A stretch of DNA of 39,348 bases from JBKHHU01 sp046539045 (GTDB taxonomy: Bacteria > Planctomycetota > Phycisphaerae > SM23-33): assembly GCA_046539045.1 (NCBI GenBank), contig JBKHHU010000008.1:1-39348 (forward strand). Direction: 5' to 3'. The notes under the pieces were generated by a model that was given only the letters and a program-made list of their open reading frames with translations, did no database searches and had not been told where the DNA came from. Position 1 is the first letter of the stretch. Each line of letters opens with the position of its first letter. Below are positions 1 through 8,718 of this stretch, piece after piece. The position numbers and the translations under genes were made by a program.

Positions 1-14
1 CTCTCGCAGAAAGG

Positions 15-20
15 TATAAT
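15..20 (+). promoter_or_regulatory. -10 box of uvrA
   Basis: A perfect TATAAT lies 16 bases before the uvrA ATG. The predicted transcription start, about 7 bases further on, leaves a leader of roughly 10 bases with no Shine-Dalgarno sequence. The -35 region would lie outside the window. Confidence 0.55.
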
Positions 21-36
21 CCGGGTTTCTCTACCA

Positions 37-2937
37 ATGAGTGAGATTACCCGGACAACCCAGACCCAGAATGGGGGCGACCAGGCGTCGGCCGAGGTGC
101 CCACTTCGGTCGAGCCGCGGGAGATCGTGATCCTCGGTGCCAAGGAGCATAACCTCCGAAGCATTGACGTGCGCATTCCGCGCGACCAGTTGGTCGTGGT
201 TACCGGGTTGAGCGGCTCGGGCAAGAGTTCCCTGGCGTTCGACACCATCTACGCCGAGGGGCAGCGCAAGTATGTTGAAAGCCTCTCTGCCTACGCCAGG
301 CAGTTCCTTGAGCAACTGTCCAAGCCCGACGTCGAGCACATCGAGGGCCTCCCACCGACGGTCGCCATCGAACAGCGGGGCGGCGGGTCCAATCCCCGCT
401 CCACCGTGGCAACCACGACCGAGATCTACGACTACCTGCGCCTGCTGTTTGCCCGCGTCGGCGTTCCGCATTGCTGGATCTGCGGCAGGGAGATCACCTC
501 CCAGACCGTCAGCCAGATGGTGGACCGGATTCTCGAGTTGCCCGAGGGAACGCGATTCATGGTCCTGGCGCCGATCGTCCGCGGCCAGAAGGGGCAGCAC
601 CAGGAACTCCTTCGCCACGTCCAGCGGGAGGGCTTCGTCCGCGTCCGCATCGACGGCGAGATTCACGATCTGAAGAACCTGCCCGAACTGAACAAGCGCA
701 AGAAGCACCAGATCGAGGTCGTCGTCGACCGGCTGATCCTGAAAAAGGGCGTGGAGATCCGCCTGTCCGACAGTATCGAGACGGCTCTGGAACTCGCCGG
801 CGGATTGGTCATCATCTGTCACGAGCCCGACGATGCCGAGAAACCCGAGCCCGGCGACAGCAAGAACCGCTACGTCGGCTGGGTTGATACGCTCTACAGT
901 GCGACCTACGCCTGTCCGCACCATCCCGAGGCGAACCTCGAGGAATTGTCGCCGCGGATGTTCAGCTTCAACAGCCCGTACGGCGCCTGCGACAGCTGCG
1001 GCGGGCTGGGGACGATCCTGGAGTTCGACGAAGAGCTGATCGTTCCGGACCCGTCACTGGCACTGTGCCAAGGGGCCATCGATGCATGGCGACACGGCGG
1101 GAAGCGGATGAACATCCATTACAACCGGATGATCCGCGAATTCTGCCGCCGGTTCGGCGTGTCTCCCAACGATACGTACGATGAACTCAGCAAAATCAAT
1201 CGCAAAAAGCTCATGCAGGGCGACGGCGACTGGGAGGGCGTCATGCCAAACCTCACCCGACGCTGGGAGAAGACCGACAGCGAATATGTCAAGCAGCGTC
1301 TTCACGGGTACATGTCCGAGCAGCCGTGCCCCTCGTGCAACGGTGCCCGTCTGAAACTGGCGTCACTGTCGGTGACCATCAACGACAAGAACATCGACGA
1401 CGTGACGCAGCTGTCGATCGCCGATGCGCTGGAATACTTCAGCGGGGTCGAACTGGACGAGGAACGGACCGAGGTCGCCCGGACCATTCTGCGGGAGATC
1501 AATCACCGGCTCATCTTCCTTGCCAATGTGGGGCTGGACTACATCACGCTGAACCGCACCAGCAGCACGCTGTCCGGCGGGGAGGCCCAGCGGATCCGCC
1601 TGGCCACGCAGGTCGGTTCCGGGCTCGTCGGTGTCTGCTACGTGCTGGACGAGCCGACCATCGGCCTGCACGAGCGGGACAACGCCCGTCTGATCCGCAC
1701 GCTCAAGCACCTGCGGGACATCGGCAATACCGTGATCGTGGTCGAGCATGACGAAGAAACCATACGCTCTGCCGACCATGTCATCGACATCGGACCGGCA
1801 GCCGGCCGTCACGGCGGGAGGCTCGTGGCACAGGGCTCGCTGGATGAGGTTCTGCAGTCGGCCGAATCCATGACCGGAAAATACCTCTCCGGCAGGATGC
1901 AGATCGAGGTGCCGTCTCAGCGCCGCAAGATGGTGCTGAAAAGGAGCATCGAGCTGAAGAAGTGCTCCGAGCACAACCTGAGAAAAGTGGACATCAGGTT
2001 CCCACTGGGCGGGATCATCTGCGTTACCGGCGTCAGCGGGTCCGGCAAGAGCACGCTGGTTAACCAGACGCTTCTGCGGGTGCTGAAGCGACGCCTGTAC
2101 AGCTCGAAGGAGAAACCGGGCGAATACTCGAAGATCCTGGGCGTCGGCAGGGTGGACAAGGTCATCGAGATCGATCAGTCGCCCATCGGCAGGACGCCAC
2201 GCAGCAACCCGGCCACCTATACCGGCGTGTTCGACCAGATCCGCCAGCTGTTCGCCAAAACGCGGGAGGCGAAGATCCGCGGCTACAAACCAGGCCGCTT
2301 CAGCTTCAACGTCAAGGGAGGCCGGTGCGAAGCCTGCCAGGGTCAGGGCGTCAAACGCATCGAGATGCACTTTCTCCCGGACGTGTACGTCACCTGCCAG
2401 GAGTGCAAGGGCACGCGGTACAATCGTGAGACGCTGGAGGTCCGCTACCGCGGCAAGAACATCGCCGACGTGCTGGAAATGCGGGTGGAGGAGGCGCTGC
2501 ATTTCTTCGAGAACTTCCGTAAGACCAAGCAGTTGCTCAAGGCCCTCAATGACGTCGGGATGAGTTACATCACCCTCGGCCAGAGCAGTACGACGCTCTC
2601 CGGTGGGGAGGCCCAGCGAGTGAAACTCGCCAGTGAGTTGGGCAAAACCGCGACCGGCCACACGCTGTACGTGCTGGATGAGCCGACCACCGGTCTGCAT
2701 TTTGCGGACATTCACAACCTGCTGAACGTGCTGAACCGCCTGGCCGACATGGGCAACACGATCATCATCATCGAGCACAACATGGATGTGATCAAGTGTG
2801 CCGACTGGATCATCGACCTCGGGCCGGAGGGTGGCGAAGGCGGCGGGACGATTGTCGCCCAAGGCACGCCAGAGGACGTCGCAGCCAACGAAGACTCCTA
2901 CACCGGCAGGTTCCTCCGCAAGCATCTCGACCTGTGA
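37..2937 (+). CDS. uvrA: Excinuclease ABC subunit A (UvrA)
   Basis: This is the damage-recognition ATPase of nucleotide excision repair. It scans DNA as a dimer, loads UvrB at lesions and acts in the cytoplasm. Two ABC modules are visible: Walker A GLSGSGKS near residue 57 and GVSGSGKS near 666, LSGGEAQR signatures near 513 and 855, and Walker B LDEPT(I/T)GLH near 537 and 882. The C-terminal zinc module is intact (C764, C767, C787, C790). The first zinc module reads C293-x2-H296 with C318-x2-C321, so one usual cysteine is a histidine. The length of 966 residues is normal, with a roughly 25-residue polar N-terminal extension. No uvrB or uvrC is nearby. The start follows a -10 box closely, so the leader is very short. 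Confidence 0.98.
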   Translation: MSEITRTTQTQNGGDQASAEVPTSVEPREIVILGAKEHNLRSIDVRIPRDQLVVVTGLSGSGKSSLAFDTIYAEGQRKYVESLSAYARQFLEQLSKPDVEHIEGLPPTVAIEQRGGGSNPRSTVATTTEIYDYLRLLFARVGVPHCWICGREITSQTVSQMVDRILELPEGTRFMVLAPIVRGQKGQHQELLRHVQREGFVRVRIDGEIHDLKNLPELNKRKKHQIEVVVDRLILKKGVEIRLSDSIETALELAGGLVIICHEPDDAEKPEPGDSKNRYVGWVDTLYSATYACPHHPEANLEELSPRMFSFNSPYGACDSCGGLGTILEFDEELIVPDPSLALCQGAIDAWRHGGKRMNIHYNRMIREFCRRFGVSPNDTYDELSKINRKKLMQGDGDWEGVMPNLTRRWEKTDSEYVKQRLHGYMSEQPCPSCNGARLKLASLSVTINDKNIDDVTQLSIADALEYFSGVELDEERTEVARTILREINHRLIFLANVGLDYITLNRTSSTLSGGEAQRIRLATQVGSGLVGVCYVLDEPTIGLHERDNARLIRTLKHLRDIGNTVIVVEHDEETIRSADHVIDIGPAAGRHGGRLVAQGSLDEVLQSAESMTGKYLSGRMQIEVPSQRRKMVLKRSIELKKCSEHNLRKVDIRFPLGGIICVTGVSGSGKSTLVNQTLLRVLKRRLYSSKEKPGEYSKILGVGRVDKVIEIDQSPIGRTPRSNPATYTGVFDQIRQLFAKTREAKIRGYKPGRFSFNVKGGRCEACQGQGVKRIEMHFLPDVYVTCQECKGTRYNRETLEVRYRGKNIADVLEMRVEEALHFFENFRKTKQLLKALNDVGMSYITLGQSSTTLSGGEAQRVKLASELGKTATGHTLYVLDEPTTGLHFADIHNLLNVLNRLADMGNTIIIIEHNMDVIKCADWIIDLGPEGGEGGGTIVAQGTPEDVAANEDSYTGRFLRKHLDL

Positions 2938-2952
2938 CCCGCCGTCGGCATC

Positions 2953-2981
2953 TTCCCGGAGACGGCCGGGCCCGATATACT
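2953..2981 (+). promoter_or_regulatory. Candidate promoter giving a leaderless nanA-like mRNA
   Basis: TATACT at 2976-2981 is followed by six bases and then the ATG at 2988, where transcription would be expected to begin. A weak -35 (TTCCCG, 2953-2958) sits 17 bases upstream. No Shine-Dalgarno sequence precedes the ATG. Confidence 0.45.
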
Positions 2982-2987
2982 CACACC

Positions 2988-3899
2988 ATGAGCAAAAGCA
3001 ATTTCAACGGACTCATAGCGGCCGCGTTTTCGCCCATGGACAGCAACGGTTCGCTGGATCTGTCCCGAATCGACGACTACGCGGGCATTCTCGCTACGCA
3101 GGGATGTACAGGCGTCTTCGTCAACGGTTCCAGCGGAGAGGGCGTGAGCCTCAGCGGTGATGAGCGGTGGGCCGCTGCCCAGCGATGGTGCGAGGAAGGA
3201 CGCCGGGCCGGGCTCCGCGTGATTGTTCACGTCGGGGGGACCAATCCCCGCGATTGCCGGTCTCTGGCAGAGCACGCTGCCCGGATCGGCGCCGACGCGA
3301 TCAGCACCGTTCCGCCAAGCTACTACAAGCCCGCATCCCTGGACCACCTCATCGCGTTCCTGCAGGACATTACCTTCTGCAGCGGGGATTCGCCGCTTTA
3401 CTACTACCACATCCCCCGGATCACGGGCGTGGACATTGTCGTGGCCGATCTGCTGACGGCCGCGTCGCGGTCGATGCCGAACCTTGCCGGCGCCAAATTC
3501 TCACACAGCGAACTGGATGATTTTGCTCAATGTGTGGCGATGGACGGCGGGAAATACAACATGCTGTTCGGGCTGGATGAAATGCTCCTGCCGGCGCTGT
3601 CGGTAGGGGCCCAGGGCGCGGTCGGGACGACCTACAACTTTGCCGGGCGGCTCTACAATCGCCTGATGGAATCGTTCAGGGAAGGTGACATGCCGCGGGC
3701 CCGCGATGAGCAGCAGAGGGCGATCCGGATGATCTCGATCCTGAAACGGCGCGGCTTCTACGCTTCGGCCAAGGCAACTATGGACCTGATCGGGTTGCCC
3801 TGCGGAACCGTGCGCCCGCCACTGCTGCCGCTTAGCAAAGGGGACAAAGCCCAACTGCGCGCCGACCTGGAGGAAATCGGCTTCTTCGACTGGCGGTAG
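2988..3899 (+). CDS. nanA: N-acetylneuraminate lyase-like aldolase (DapA/NanA family)
   Basis: This is a class I aldolase of the dihydrodipicolinate synthase / N-acetylneuraminate lyase family (TIM barrel, Schiff-base lysine). The GSSGE carboxylate-binding motif is at 47-51, Y140 sits in YYYHIP, and the Schiff-base lysine is K170 in GAKFSH. The HIP-x-xTG context and the later GxDEMLLPAL...GAVGTTYN resemble sialic acid lyases more than DapA, so cleavage of a sialic acid or related keto-sugar acid is likely. The 303-residue length is typical. The ATG at 2988 is chosen because family similarity begins there; an upstream open frame overlaps uvrA and is not credible. No other sialic acid genes are adjacent, so the exact substrate is open. 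Confidence 0.85.
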   Translation: MSKSNFNGLIAAAFSPMDSNGSLDLSRIDDYAGILATQGCTGVFVNGSSGEGVSLSGDERWAAAQRWCEEGRRAGLRVIVHVGGTNPRDCRSLAEHAARIGADAISTVPPSYYKPASLDHLIAFLQDITFCSGDSPLYYYHIPRITGVDIVVADLLTAASRSMPNLAGAKFSHSELDDFAQCVAMDGGKYNMLFGLDEMLLPALSVGAQGAVGTTYNFAGRLYNRLMESFREGDMPRARDEQQRAIRMISILKRRGFYASAKATMDLIGLPCGTVRPPLLPLSKGDKAQLRADLEEIGFFDWR

Positions 3900-3981
3900 T
3901 CTGCAGAAGCCCGGGTTCTACCCTGCATGACAGAAAGCGGGCCCGTGGACCTGCCGTGTGTTCAATTATTCGGTGCAATCG

Positions 3982-4587
3982 CTATTGCATCTTCTGCGCC
4001 TCGAGCAACTGCAGCTTGGTCTTCTCTCGGATCATGAAGAAGAAGACCACGCCCGGGTAAATCAGCCCCACAAGCGAAACGCCTATCATAGCCGCTTTCA
4101 TAATCGGAACATACCTGCTGTCGTAGGCCGACAGGTCCAGCCCGGCAAAGAGGATCACGTTGATGATGGTCCACACCACTACGATCCCCGCCCAGACCAG
4201 GTGAAGCGTGCGTCCCAAAGGCTTGTATTTCAGCAGCATAATGCCTGCTATCAGCAACAGCACCGGGAGCAACACGCTCAAGATCGTTTCGGCCCCGCCA
4301 TGCCAGACGGGCATTGCATCCGTAAGATCTTCCCTTGTGGGGACATTCGGTGCACTGGGGTTGGAAGCCGAGTTGGGATTACCGACAATCAATCCGAACA
4401 GCGTGCTCAGTATGCCCAAGCCAGCGAATACAATGGACAGGATACCGAACACCTTCGGCCAAGCCGGTTTTTTCGGCAGCCTGTACATCTGCTGCTGGTC
4501 GTAGTTCTGAACTCCCGGCTGCTCCCATTGCTGCTGCGGCGCTGGCTGCTGGTTCCACTGATCCTGATTCTGTTGCCACTGCGACAT
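3982..4587 (-). CDS. Small four-helix membrane protein, Q-rich N-terminus, unknown function
   Basis: The 201-residue product is not recognised. Residues 1-40 are rich in Gln, Pro, Asn and Trp and look disordered. Four hydrophobic segments follow, near 45-69, 101-121, 132-153 and 167-190, and the C-terminus is charged and probably cytoplasmic. The arrangement (low-complexity N-terminal tail plus a few helices) resembles DUF4190-like or TM2-like bacterial membrane proteins, but no diagnostic motif was seen. A good Shine-Dalgarno sequence (GGGGAAGAG) precedes the ATG. The gene lies 58 bases downstream of the phosphomannomutase gene on the same strand and may be cotranscribed. It converges with the nanA-like gene. 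Confidence 0.75.
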   Translation of the reverse strand: MSQWQQNQDQWNQQPAPQQQWEQPGVQNYDQQQMYRLPKKPAWPKVFGILSIVFAGLGILSTLFGLIVGNPNSASNPSAPNVPTREDLTDAMPVWHGGAETILSVLLPVLLLIAGIMLLKYKPLGRTLHLVWAGIVVVWTIINVILFAGLDLSAYDSRYVPIMKAAMIGVSLVGLIYPGVVFFFMIREKTKLQLLEAQKMQ

Positions 4588-4645
4588 AGCTCTTCCCCGG
4601 GATATGCGGGCCGGTCTTTCGCACCGGTCCCTGTAGCCTCTGGTA

Positions 4646-6031
4646 TCAATGCTCGACAGGCTCGCCGAGCATACTCTCCATCAGTTCCACTTTTTCCTGC
4701 ATCATCGTTTGATTCTTCGCTTCCAGCGAGAGACGCAGCAGCGGCTCGGTGTTGCTCGGACGGACGTTGCACCACCAGTCTTCGTACTGGCAGGTCACCC
4801 CGTCAAGCCAATCCACTTCGGCATCGGAGAACCGCTCGGCGATCTCCTTCATCTTTCCTTCCTTGTCGTCCACGGCAAAATTGATCTCGCCGCTGTGCGA
4901 GTATCGACGCAACGGGGCAACCACCTCGCTGAACGGCTTGTCCTGGTTGCTGAGGATGGTCACGGCCGTGGCGAAGGCGATCGCGCCGGAATCGGCGTTG
5001 TAGTTGTCGCGGAAGTAGAAATGCCCGCTCAACTCGCCGCCAAACACTCCGTGGCCGTCGGAGAGCGCCTTCTTCATGAACGAATGCCCAACGCGTTCGC
5101 GACGAGGCACGCCACCGGCAGCGCGGATCTCTTCCGGAACGACCATGCTCGAACGCAGATCGTAGACCACCATCGAGCCTGGGTTGTCCTTGAGGAAGTG
5201 GCGGGCCATGACTGCGGTCATCAAATCGCATCGGACAGTCTCACCGCGCTCGTCGACAAACATGCAGCGGTCGGCGTCGCCGTCCATGCAAATACCCAGG
5301 TCGGCCCCGTGTTCCTTGACGGCGTCCTTGGTCTGCTGCAGATTCGATTCTACGAGCGGGTTGGGCGGGTGAGCGAATCCCTGCCCCAACTCGAAGTTCA
5401 GCGGGATGATTTCCAGTTCGTCCAGATCGCCGAAGATCGCCGGGAACATCTTTCCGCCCATCCCGTTGGACGCGTCGACCACGATCTTGAGTTTCTTGCC
5501 CGGCCGGAAGAACTTGAGGATGTGCTTGCGGTATTCATCCCAGAGGTCCAGTTGCGTCACGCGCGTCATGGAGGCGCTTTCCGGCATGCGCCTTAGCGAG
5601 GAGACGATGTGCTTGATCTCTTTGAGCCCCGTCGCCTCGCCGACCGGTTTGGCCTTGCTGCGGGAAATCTTGAATCCGTTGTACTCGATCGGATTGTGCG
5701 AGGCGGTCACCTGGATCCCACCACAGGCGGAAAGATGGTTGATGGCGAAGTAGACCATCGGCGTGTCGCACATGCCGATGTCGACCGCCTCCGCACCGGC
5801 CGAGGAGATGCCCTCGGTCATTGCCTCAAGCAGCGGCTTGCTGTGTGGACGCATATCGTGGCCGACGACCAGCTTGTTGCTGCTGGACTGGCCTCGTTCA
5901 TATCCGCTCAGCAAACTGCGCAGGAACTGCGCCGTCGCGTGGCCGACTTTCCATGAAAGGTCCTCGGTGATCTGCTCACCGTAGAGACCTCGGATGTCAT
6001 ACGCCTTGAAGACCTTGTCGATAACGGTCAT
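4646..6031 (-). CDS. Phosphomannomutase/phosphoglucomutase
   Basis: This alpha-D-phosphohexomutase interconverts hexose 6-phosphates and 1-phosphates, feeding nucleotide-sugar synthesis for polysaccharides. The family's motifs are in order: phosphoserine loop TASHNP with S111, metal loop DGDADR with D250, D252 and D254, sugar-binding GGELSGH near 331-337, and phosphate-binding loop RPSNTEP at 424-430. The length (461) and the GGELSGH and RPSNTEP loops fit the bifunctional PMM/PGM (AlgC/ManB) group. The ATG has an AAAGG Shine-Dalgarno sequence seven bases upstream. A promoter reads from 6077-6105. The exact sugar specificity cannot be told from sequence. Confidence 0.95.
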   Translation of the reverse strand: MTVIDKVFKAYDIRGLYGEQITEDLSWKVGHATAQFLRSLLSGYERGQSSSNKLVVGHDMRPHSKPLLEAMTEGISSAGAEAVDIGMCDTPMVYFAINHLSACGGIQVTASHNPIEYNGFKISRSKAKPVGEATGLKEIKHIVSSLRRMPESASMTRVTQLDLWDEYRKHILKFFRPGKKLKIVVDASNGMGGKMFPAIFGDLDELEIIPLNFELGQGFAHPPNPLVESNLQQTKDAVKEHGADLGICMDGDADRCMFVDERGETVRCDLMTAVMARHFLKDNPGSMVVYDLRSSMVVPEEIRAAGGVPRRERVGHSFMKKALSDGHGVFGGELSGHFYFRDNYNADSGAIAFATAVTILSNQDKPFSEVVAPLRRYSHSGEINFAVDDKEGKMKEIAERFSDAEVDWLDGVTCQYEDWWCNVRPSNTEPLLRLSLEAKNQTMMQEKVELMESMLGEPVEH

Positions 6032-6076
6032 GGTGGACCTTTCGTTAGGTTGGATGGCAGCGATTCGTCGCGGGCA

Positions 6077-6105
6077 ATTATTGACAAAGGCGGTCCAGAT
6101 TGCAA
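6077..6105 (-). promoter_or_regulatory. Promoter of the phosphomannomutase gene
   Basis: On the minus strand TTGCAA (6105-6100) and AATAAT (6082-6077) are spaced by 17 bases, giving a leader of about 40 bases with a Shine-Dalgarno sequence. A perfect TTGACA on the plus strand (6081-6086) overlaps it and could be the -35 of the divergent cyclase gene, though its -10 (AATCCT, 6104-6109) is poor. Confidence 0.5.
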
Positions 6106-6191
6106 TCCTCGGCTCGGAAAGAACCTATCGCTGCTCACGGGAACCTTCCACAATGGTCGGCTGCCCCGTTCGTCAGGCAGTGGAGCCTTTT

Positions 6192-6860
6192 ATGTATACT
6201 ATGAACAAACGCCCGGTCATCTACGACATTAGTCGCACCCTCGGCCCCGAAACGGTGATCTATCCGGGAGACCCGGCCTACCGGCGAACCGTTGTTTCTG
6301 CTTTGGAGAAGGGCGACGAGTGCAGTCTCAGCAAATTCGAAATGGGTGCCCACACCGGGACGCACGTGGACGCACCCGCCCATTTTATTCCCGACGGCAT
6401 GACACTGGACCAATACCCTCCCGAGCGATTCATCGTCCCGTCGGTCGTGCTCGATTCCACCGATGCCCACTGCCCCACACCGGAGATGCTGGACCGTGTT
6501 TTCATCCCGCGCGGCGCGGCCATTCTTTTCAAGACGAGGAATTCAATCACCGAAGAAGATAGTGGTGGCGAGTTTAGGGAGAATTACGTGCCCCTGAACG
6601 AGCCCTTGGCGCAAGCTTGTCTGGCTCGCGATGTTTCCATGGTGGGAATTGATGCGTTGTCCATCGATGGTCCTGCCGAGACAGGCCATCCGGTTCACCA
6701 TATTCTGCTCGAACGGGACGTACTTATTCTCGAAGGGCTGAGTCTGCATGGTGTGCCTGAAGGGAGCTACATGTTGTACTGTCTCCCGCTGAAACTCCAG
6801 GGCGCGGAGGCATCGCCGGTGCGGGCGGTGCTCGTTGAAAGCGAAGGGTCGTCCGGGTGA
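6192..6860 (+). CDS. Cyclase family / kynurenine-formamidase-like metal hydrolase
   Basis: This metal-dependent hydrolase belongs to the bacterial cyclase / arylformamidase (KynB-like) family. The defining HTGTHVDAPAH motif, which supplies metal ligands, is at residues 54-64. Further family features are VGIDALSID, a later HHILL, and ILEGLSL. The length of 222 is typical. The ATG at 6192 has GGAG six bases upstream; a second ATG at 6201 is possible but poorly spaced. Kynurenine formamidase is one known activity, but no tryptophan catabolism gene is nearby, so the substrate is unknown. The stop codon lies in the loop of a small hairpin (6853-6866). Confidence 0.85.
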   Translation: MYTMNKRPVIYDISRTLGPETVIYPGDPAYRRTVVSALEKGDECSLSKFEMGAHTGTHVDAPAHFIPDGMTLDQYPPERFIVPSVVLDSTDAHCPTPEMLDRVFIPRGAAILFKTRNSITEEDSGGEFRENYVPLNEPLAQACLARDVSMVGIDALSIDGPAETGHPVHHILLERDVLILEGLSLHGVPEGSYMLYCLPLKLQGAEASPVRAVLVESEGSSG

Positions 6861-6866
6861 GCCCGG
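6853..6866 (+). other. Hairpin with the cyclase stop codon in its loop
   Basis: CCGGG and CCCGG arms flank a TGAG tetraloop that contains the stop codon at 6858-6860. No T-run follows, so it is not a standard intrinsic terminator. Confidence 0.4.
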
Positions 6867-6989
6867 CCGCCGGAGCGTGATCCGATCAGTCACGATTGCC
6901 TGTAGACACTGTTTGCTGCTTCGCCTATCCTGATGGCCGATACTATTGCCACGGATTCGGCGTACAAAAGATGATAAAGGGAGTGCCAC

Positions 6990-8711
6990 ATGGTGCTTGC
7001 ACTGAAGAAACCAACCATCGCGTTGGTTCTGCTTGTATTTGTGGCCGGGTGTGTGGACCCCGGCGAGCTGTCGATGGATACGCTCAACAAGTATCAACGA
7101 TCTCTCTGGCGGCGCGGTCCGCAGGACCGGGTCGCGGGCGAAGGGCTTGCCTTCCTCGAACCTGCCGACGACCCGAAACTGCCCGAGCTGAAGATTCATA
7201 AGCGAGCGGAGCAGCGCCCGTATGTCAAGCTGGACCTGGACAGTGCGATCCTGCGAACGCTATGGCACAACCTCGACATCCGCGTGATCAGCTACGATCC
7301 GGCCATTGCCCGGCAGGATATGATCCGAGCGGCGTCGGCCTTCGACGTGCTGCTCAACGCCGGGTTCAGCTACACCAATACGAATCGCCAGCCCAACAGC
7401 GTAATCGGTGGCGAGAGCGAGACGAGAGAGTTCAACGTGGGGCTCAGTCAGAGGCTGGTCACCGGGACGACGTGGTCTCTGGCCTGGACGCAGACACGGA
7501 CGTGGGACGGTGGGGGCTTCAGCCTGCTGAATACCGCCTATGAACCGGAGGTCTCGCTATCGGTTACTCAGCCGCTGTTGCGGAACGCGTGGCCGGAGTT
7601 CAACCTCGCAGAATTGCGGATCGCCCGGCTGAACCGGGATATCAGCGAGCAGCAGTTCCGCCAGCAGGTTGAGGACACAATTAACGAAGTCGTCAACGTG
7701 TACTGGCAACTGATCCAGGCACGTCGCGACCTGGCGATTCAGAAGCGACTGCTGCAATTGACCGAGACCACCTTTGAGCGGGTCAAGGCTCGCAAAGAGG
7801 TCGACGTAACGGATGTGGAAATCGGCCAGACGAAGGCGGCTTTGGAAGGGCGGCGGGCCACGATGGTCCGCGTCGTCAAGCGCATCTTCGATCTGGAGGA
7901 CCGGGTCAAGCGATTGCTGGCGGATCCCACGCTGAACGTCACCTCGAACGTGGAGATCGTACCGACAACGGACCTCACCCAAACGCTGGTGAGCTTCGAT
8001 CAGGGAGACCAGTTGCTGACAGCCCTGAAGTACAATCCGCAGCTGGAACAGCTCCGGACGGCCATCGCCATTGCCGGTGTGAACGTGGAAGTCGCCAAGA
8101 ACCAGCTCCTGCCGCAACTGGATCTGACGGTGACGGGAGGGTATCAGGGGCTGGGCTCGAGCCGACAACGGGGCTACGAGAACCTCGGCTCGCTGGACTA
8201 CTTCAGTTCCAGCATCGCGCTGTCGTTCGAGTACCCGATCGGCAACCGCCTTCGCGAGGCAGAGTTGCGGCGGGCGCGTCTGGAGCGTCTCAGGGCGATC
8301 ACCGAACTGCAGAGCGCTGCCGATGAGGTCGCCATCGCCGTCAAGGAGCGTCTCCGAGAAATCCAAGCCGCGTGGCAGGAATACCAGGCACAGAAACTTG
8401 CAGCGGCAGCGGCCCAAATGCAGGTCACGGCGTTGCAGGAGCGCGAGGAGAACGTCGCGAAGCTCACGCCGGAATTCCTGCAGGTCAAGCTGGCGGCCCA
8501 AGAGACGCTGGCGGCCGCCGAGCGGGCCGTGATCCAGTCGCTGGTGGCGTACAATGTGGCCATCGTCGACCTGCGGCGGGTAACAGGGACCGTCACCGAG
8601 ATGCCGCGAGTGAAAATTGCCATGCCGCTGGCGACGCGTCGGGAGCCGCTTCCGATTTCACTTCCTGAAGTGGACATGACCGAACCGGAAACCCAGCCGG
8701 CTGAGAAATAG
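6990..8711 (+). CDS. TolC-family outer membrane efflux lipoprotein
   Basis: This is a TolC/OEP-type outer membrane factor, the trimeric channel used by efflux pumps and type I secretion. The 573-residue product has a lipoprotein signal: basic and hydrophobic residues 1-20 and lipobox VAGC with C21. Two duplicated OEP units follow, with long amphipathic helices around 200-310 and 415-530. The region around 100-200 contains beta-strand stretches such as TGTTWSLAWTQ. An AAAGGGAG Shine-Dalgarno sequence precedes the ATG by six bases. No periplasmic adaptor or RND/ABC pump gene is adjacent, so its partner must be elsewhere. The WYL regulator begins seven bases after it and may share its transcript. 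Confidence 0.9.
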   Translation: MVLALKKPTIALVLLVFVAGCVDPGELSMDTLNKYQRSLWRRGPQDRVAGEGLAFLEPADDPKLPELKIHKRAEQRPYVKLDLDSAILRTLWHNLDIRVISYDPAIARQDMIRAASAFDVLLNAGFSYTNTNRQPNSVIGGESETREFNVGLSQRLVTGTTWSLAWTQTRTWDGGGFSLLNTAYEPEVSLSVTQPLLRNAWPEFNLAELRIARLNRDISEQQFRQQVEDTINEVVNVYWQLIQARRDLAIQKRLLQLTETTFERVKARKEVDVTDVEIGQTKAALEGRRATMVRVVKRIFDLEDRVKRLLADPTLNVTSNVEIVPTTDLTQTLVSFDQGDQLLTALKYNPQLEQLRTAIAIAGVNVEVAKNQLLPQLDLTVTGGYQGLGSSRQRGYENLGSLDYFSSSIALSFEYPIGNRLREAELRRARLERLRAITELQSAADEVAIAVKERLREIQAAWQEYQAQKLAAAAAQMQVTALQEREENVAKLTPEFLQVKLAAQETLAAAERAVIQSLVAYNVAIVDLRRVTGTVTEMPRVKIAMPLATRREPLPISLPEVDMTEPETQPAEK

Positions 8712-8718
8712 CCGGCCA

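Noticed and set aside
1363..2925. Open reading frame of 520 codons on the minus strand
   Set aside because: It lies wholly antisense to uvrA in the frame that GC-rich codon bias leaves open, and its product shows no domain.
3958..4884. Plus-strand frame of 308 codons opposite the small membrane protein
   Set aside because: It runs across two minus-strand genes, and its His/Gln/Arg-rich product lacks any domain. The minus-strand gene has a Shine-Dalgarno sequence and membrane helices.
6877..6893. GTGA...TCAC imperfect palindrome upstream of tolC as an operator
   Set aside because: Only four bases pair at the ends with a poor centre; not stronger than chance in this sequence.
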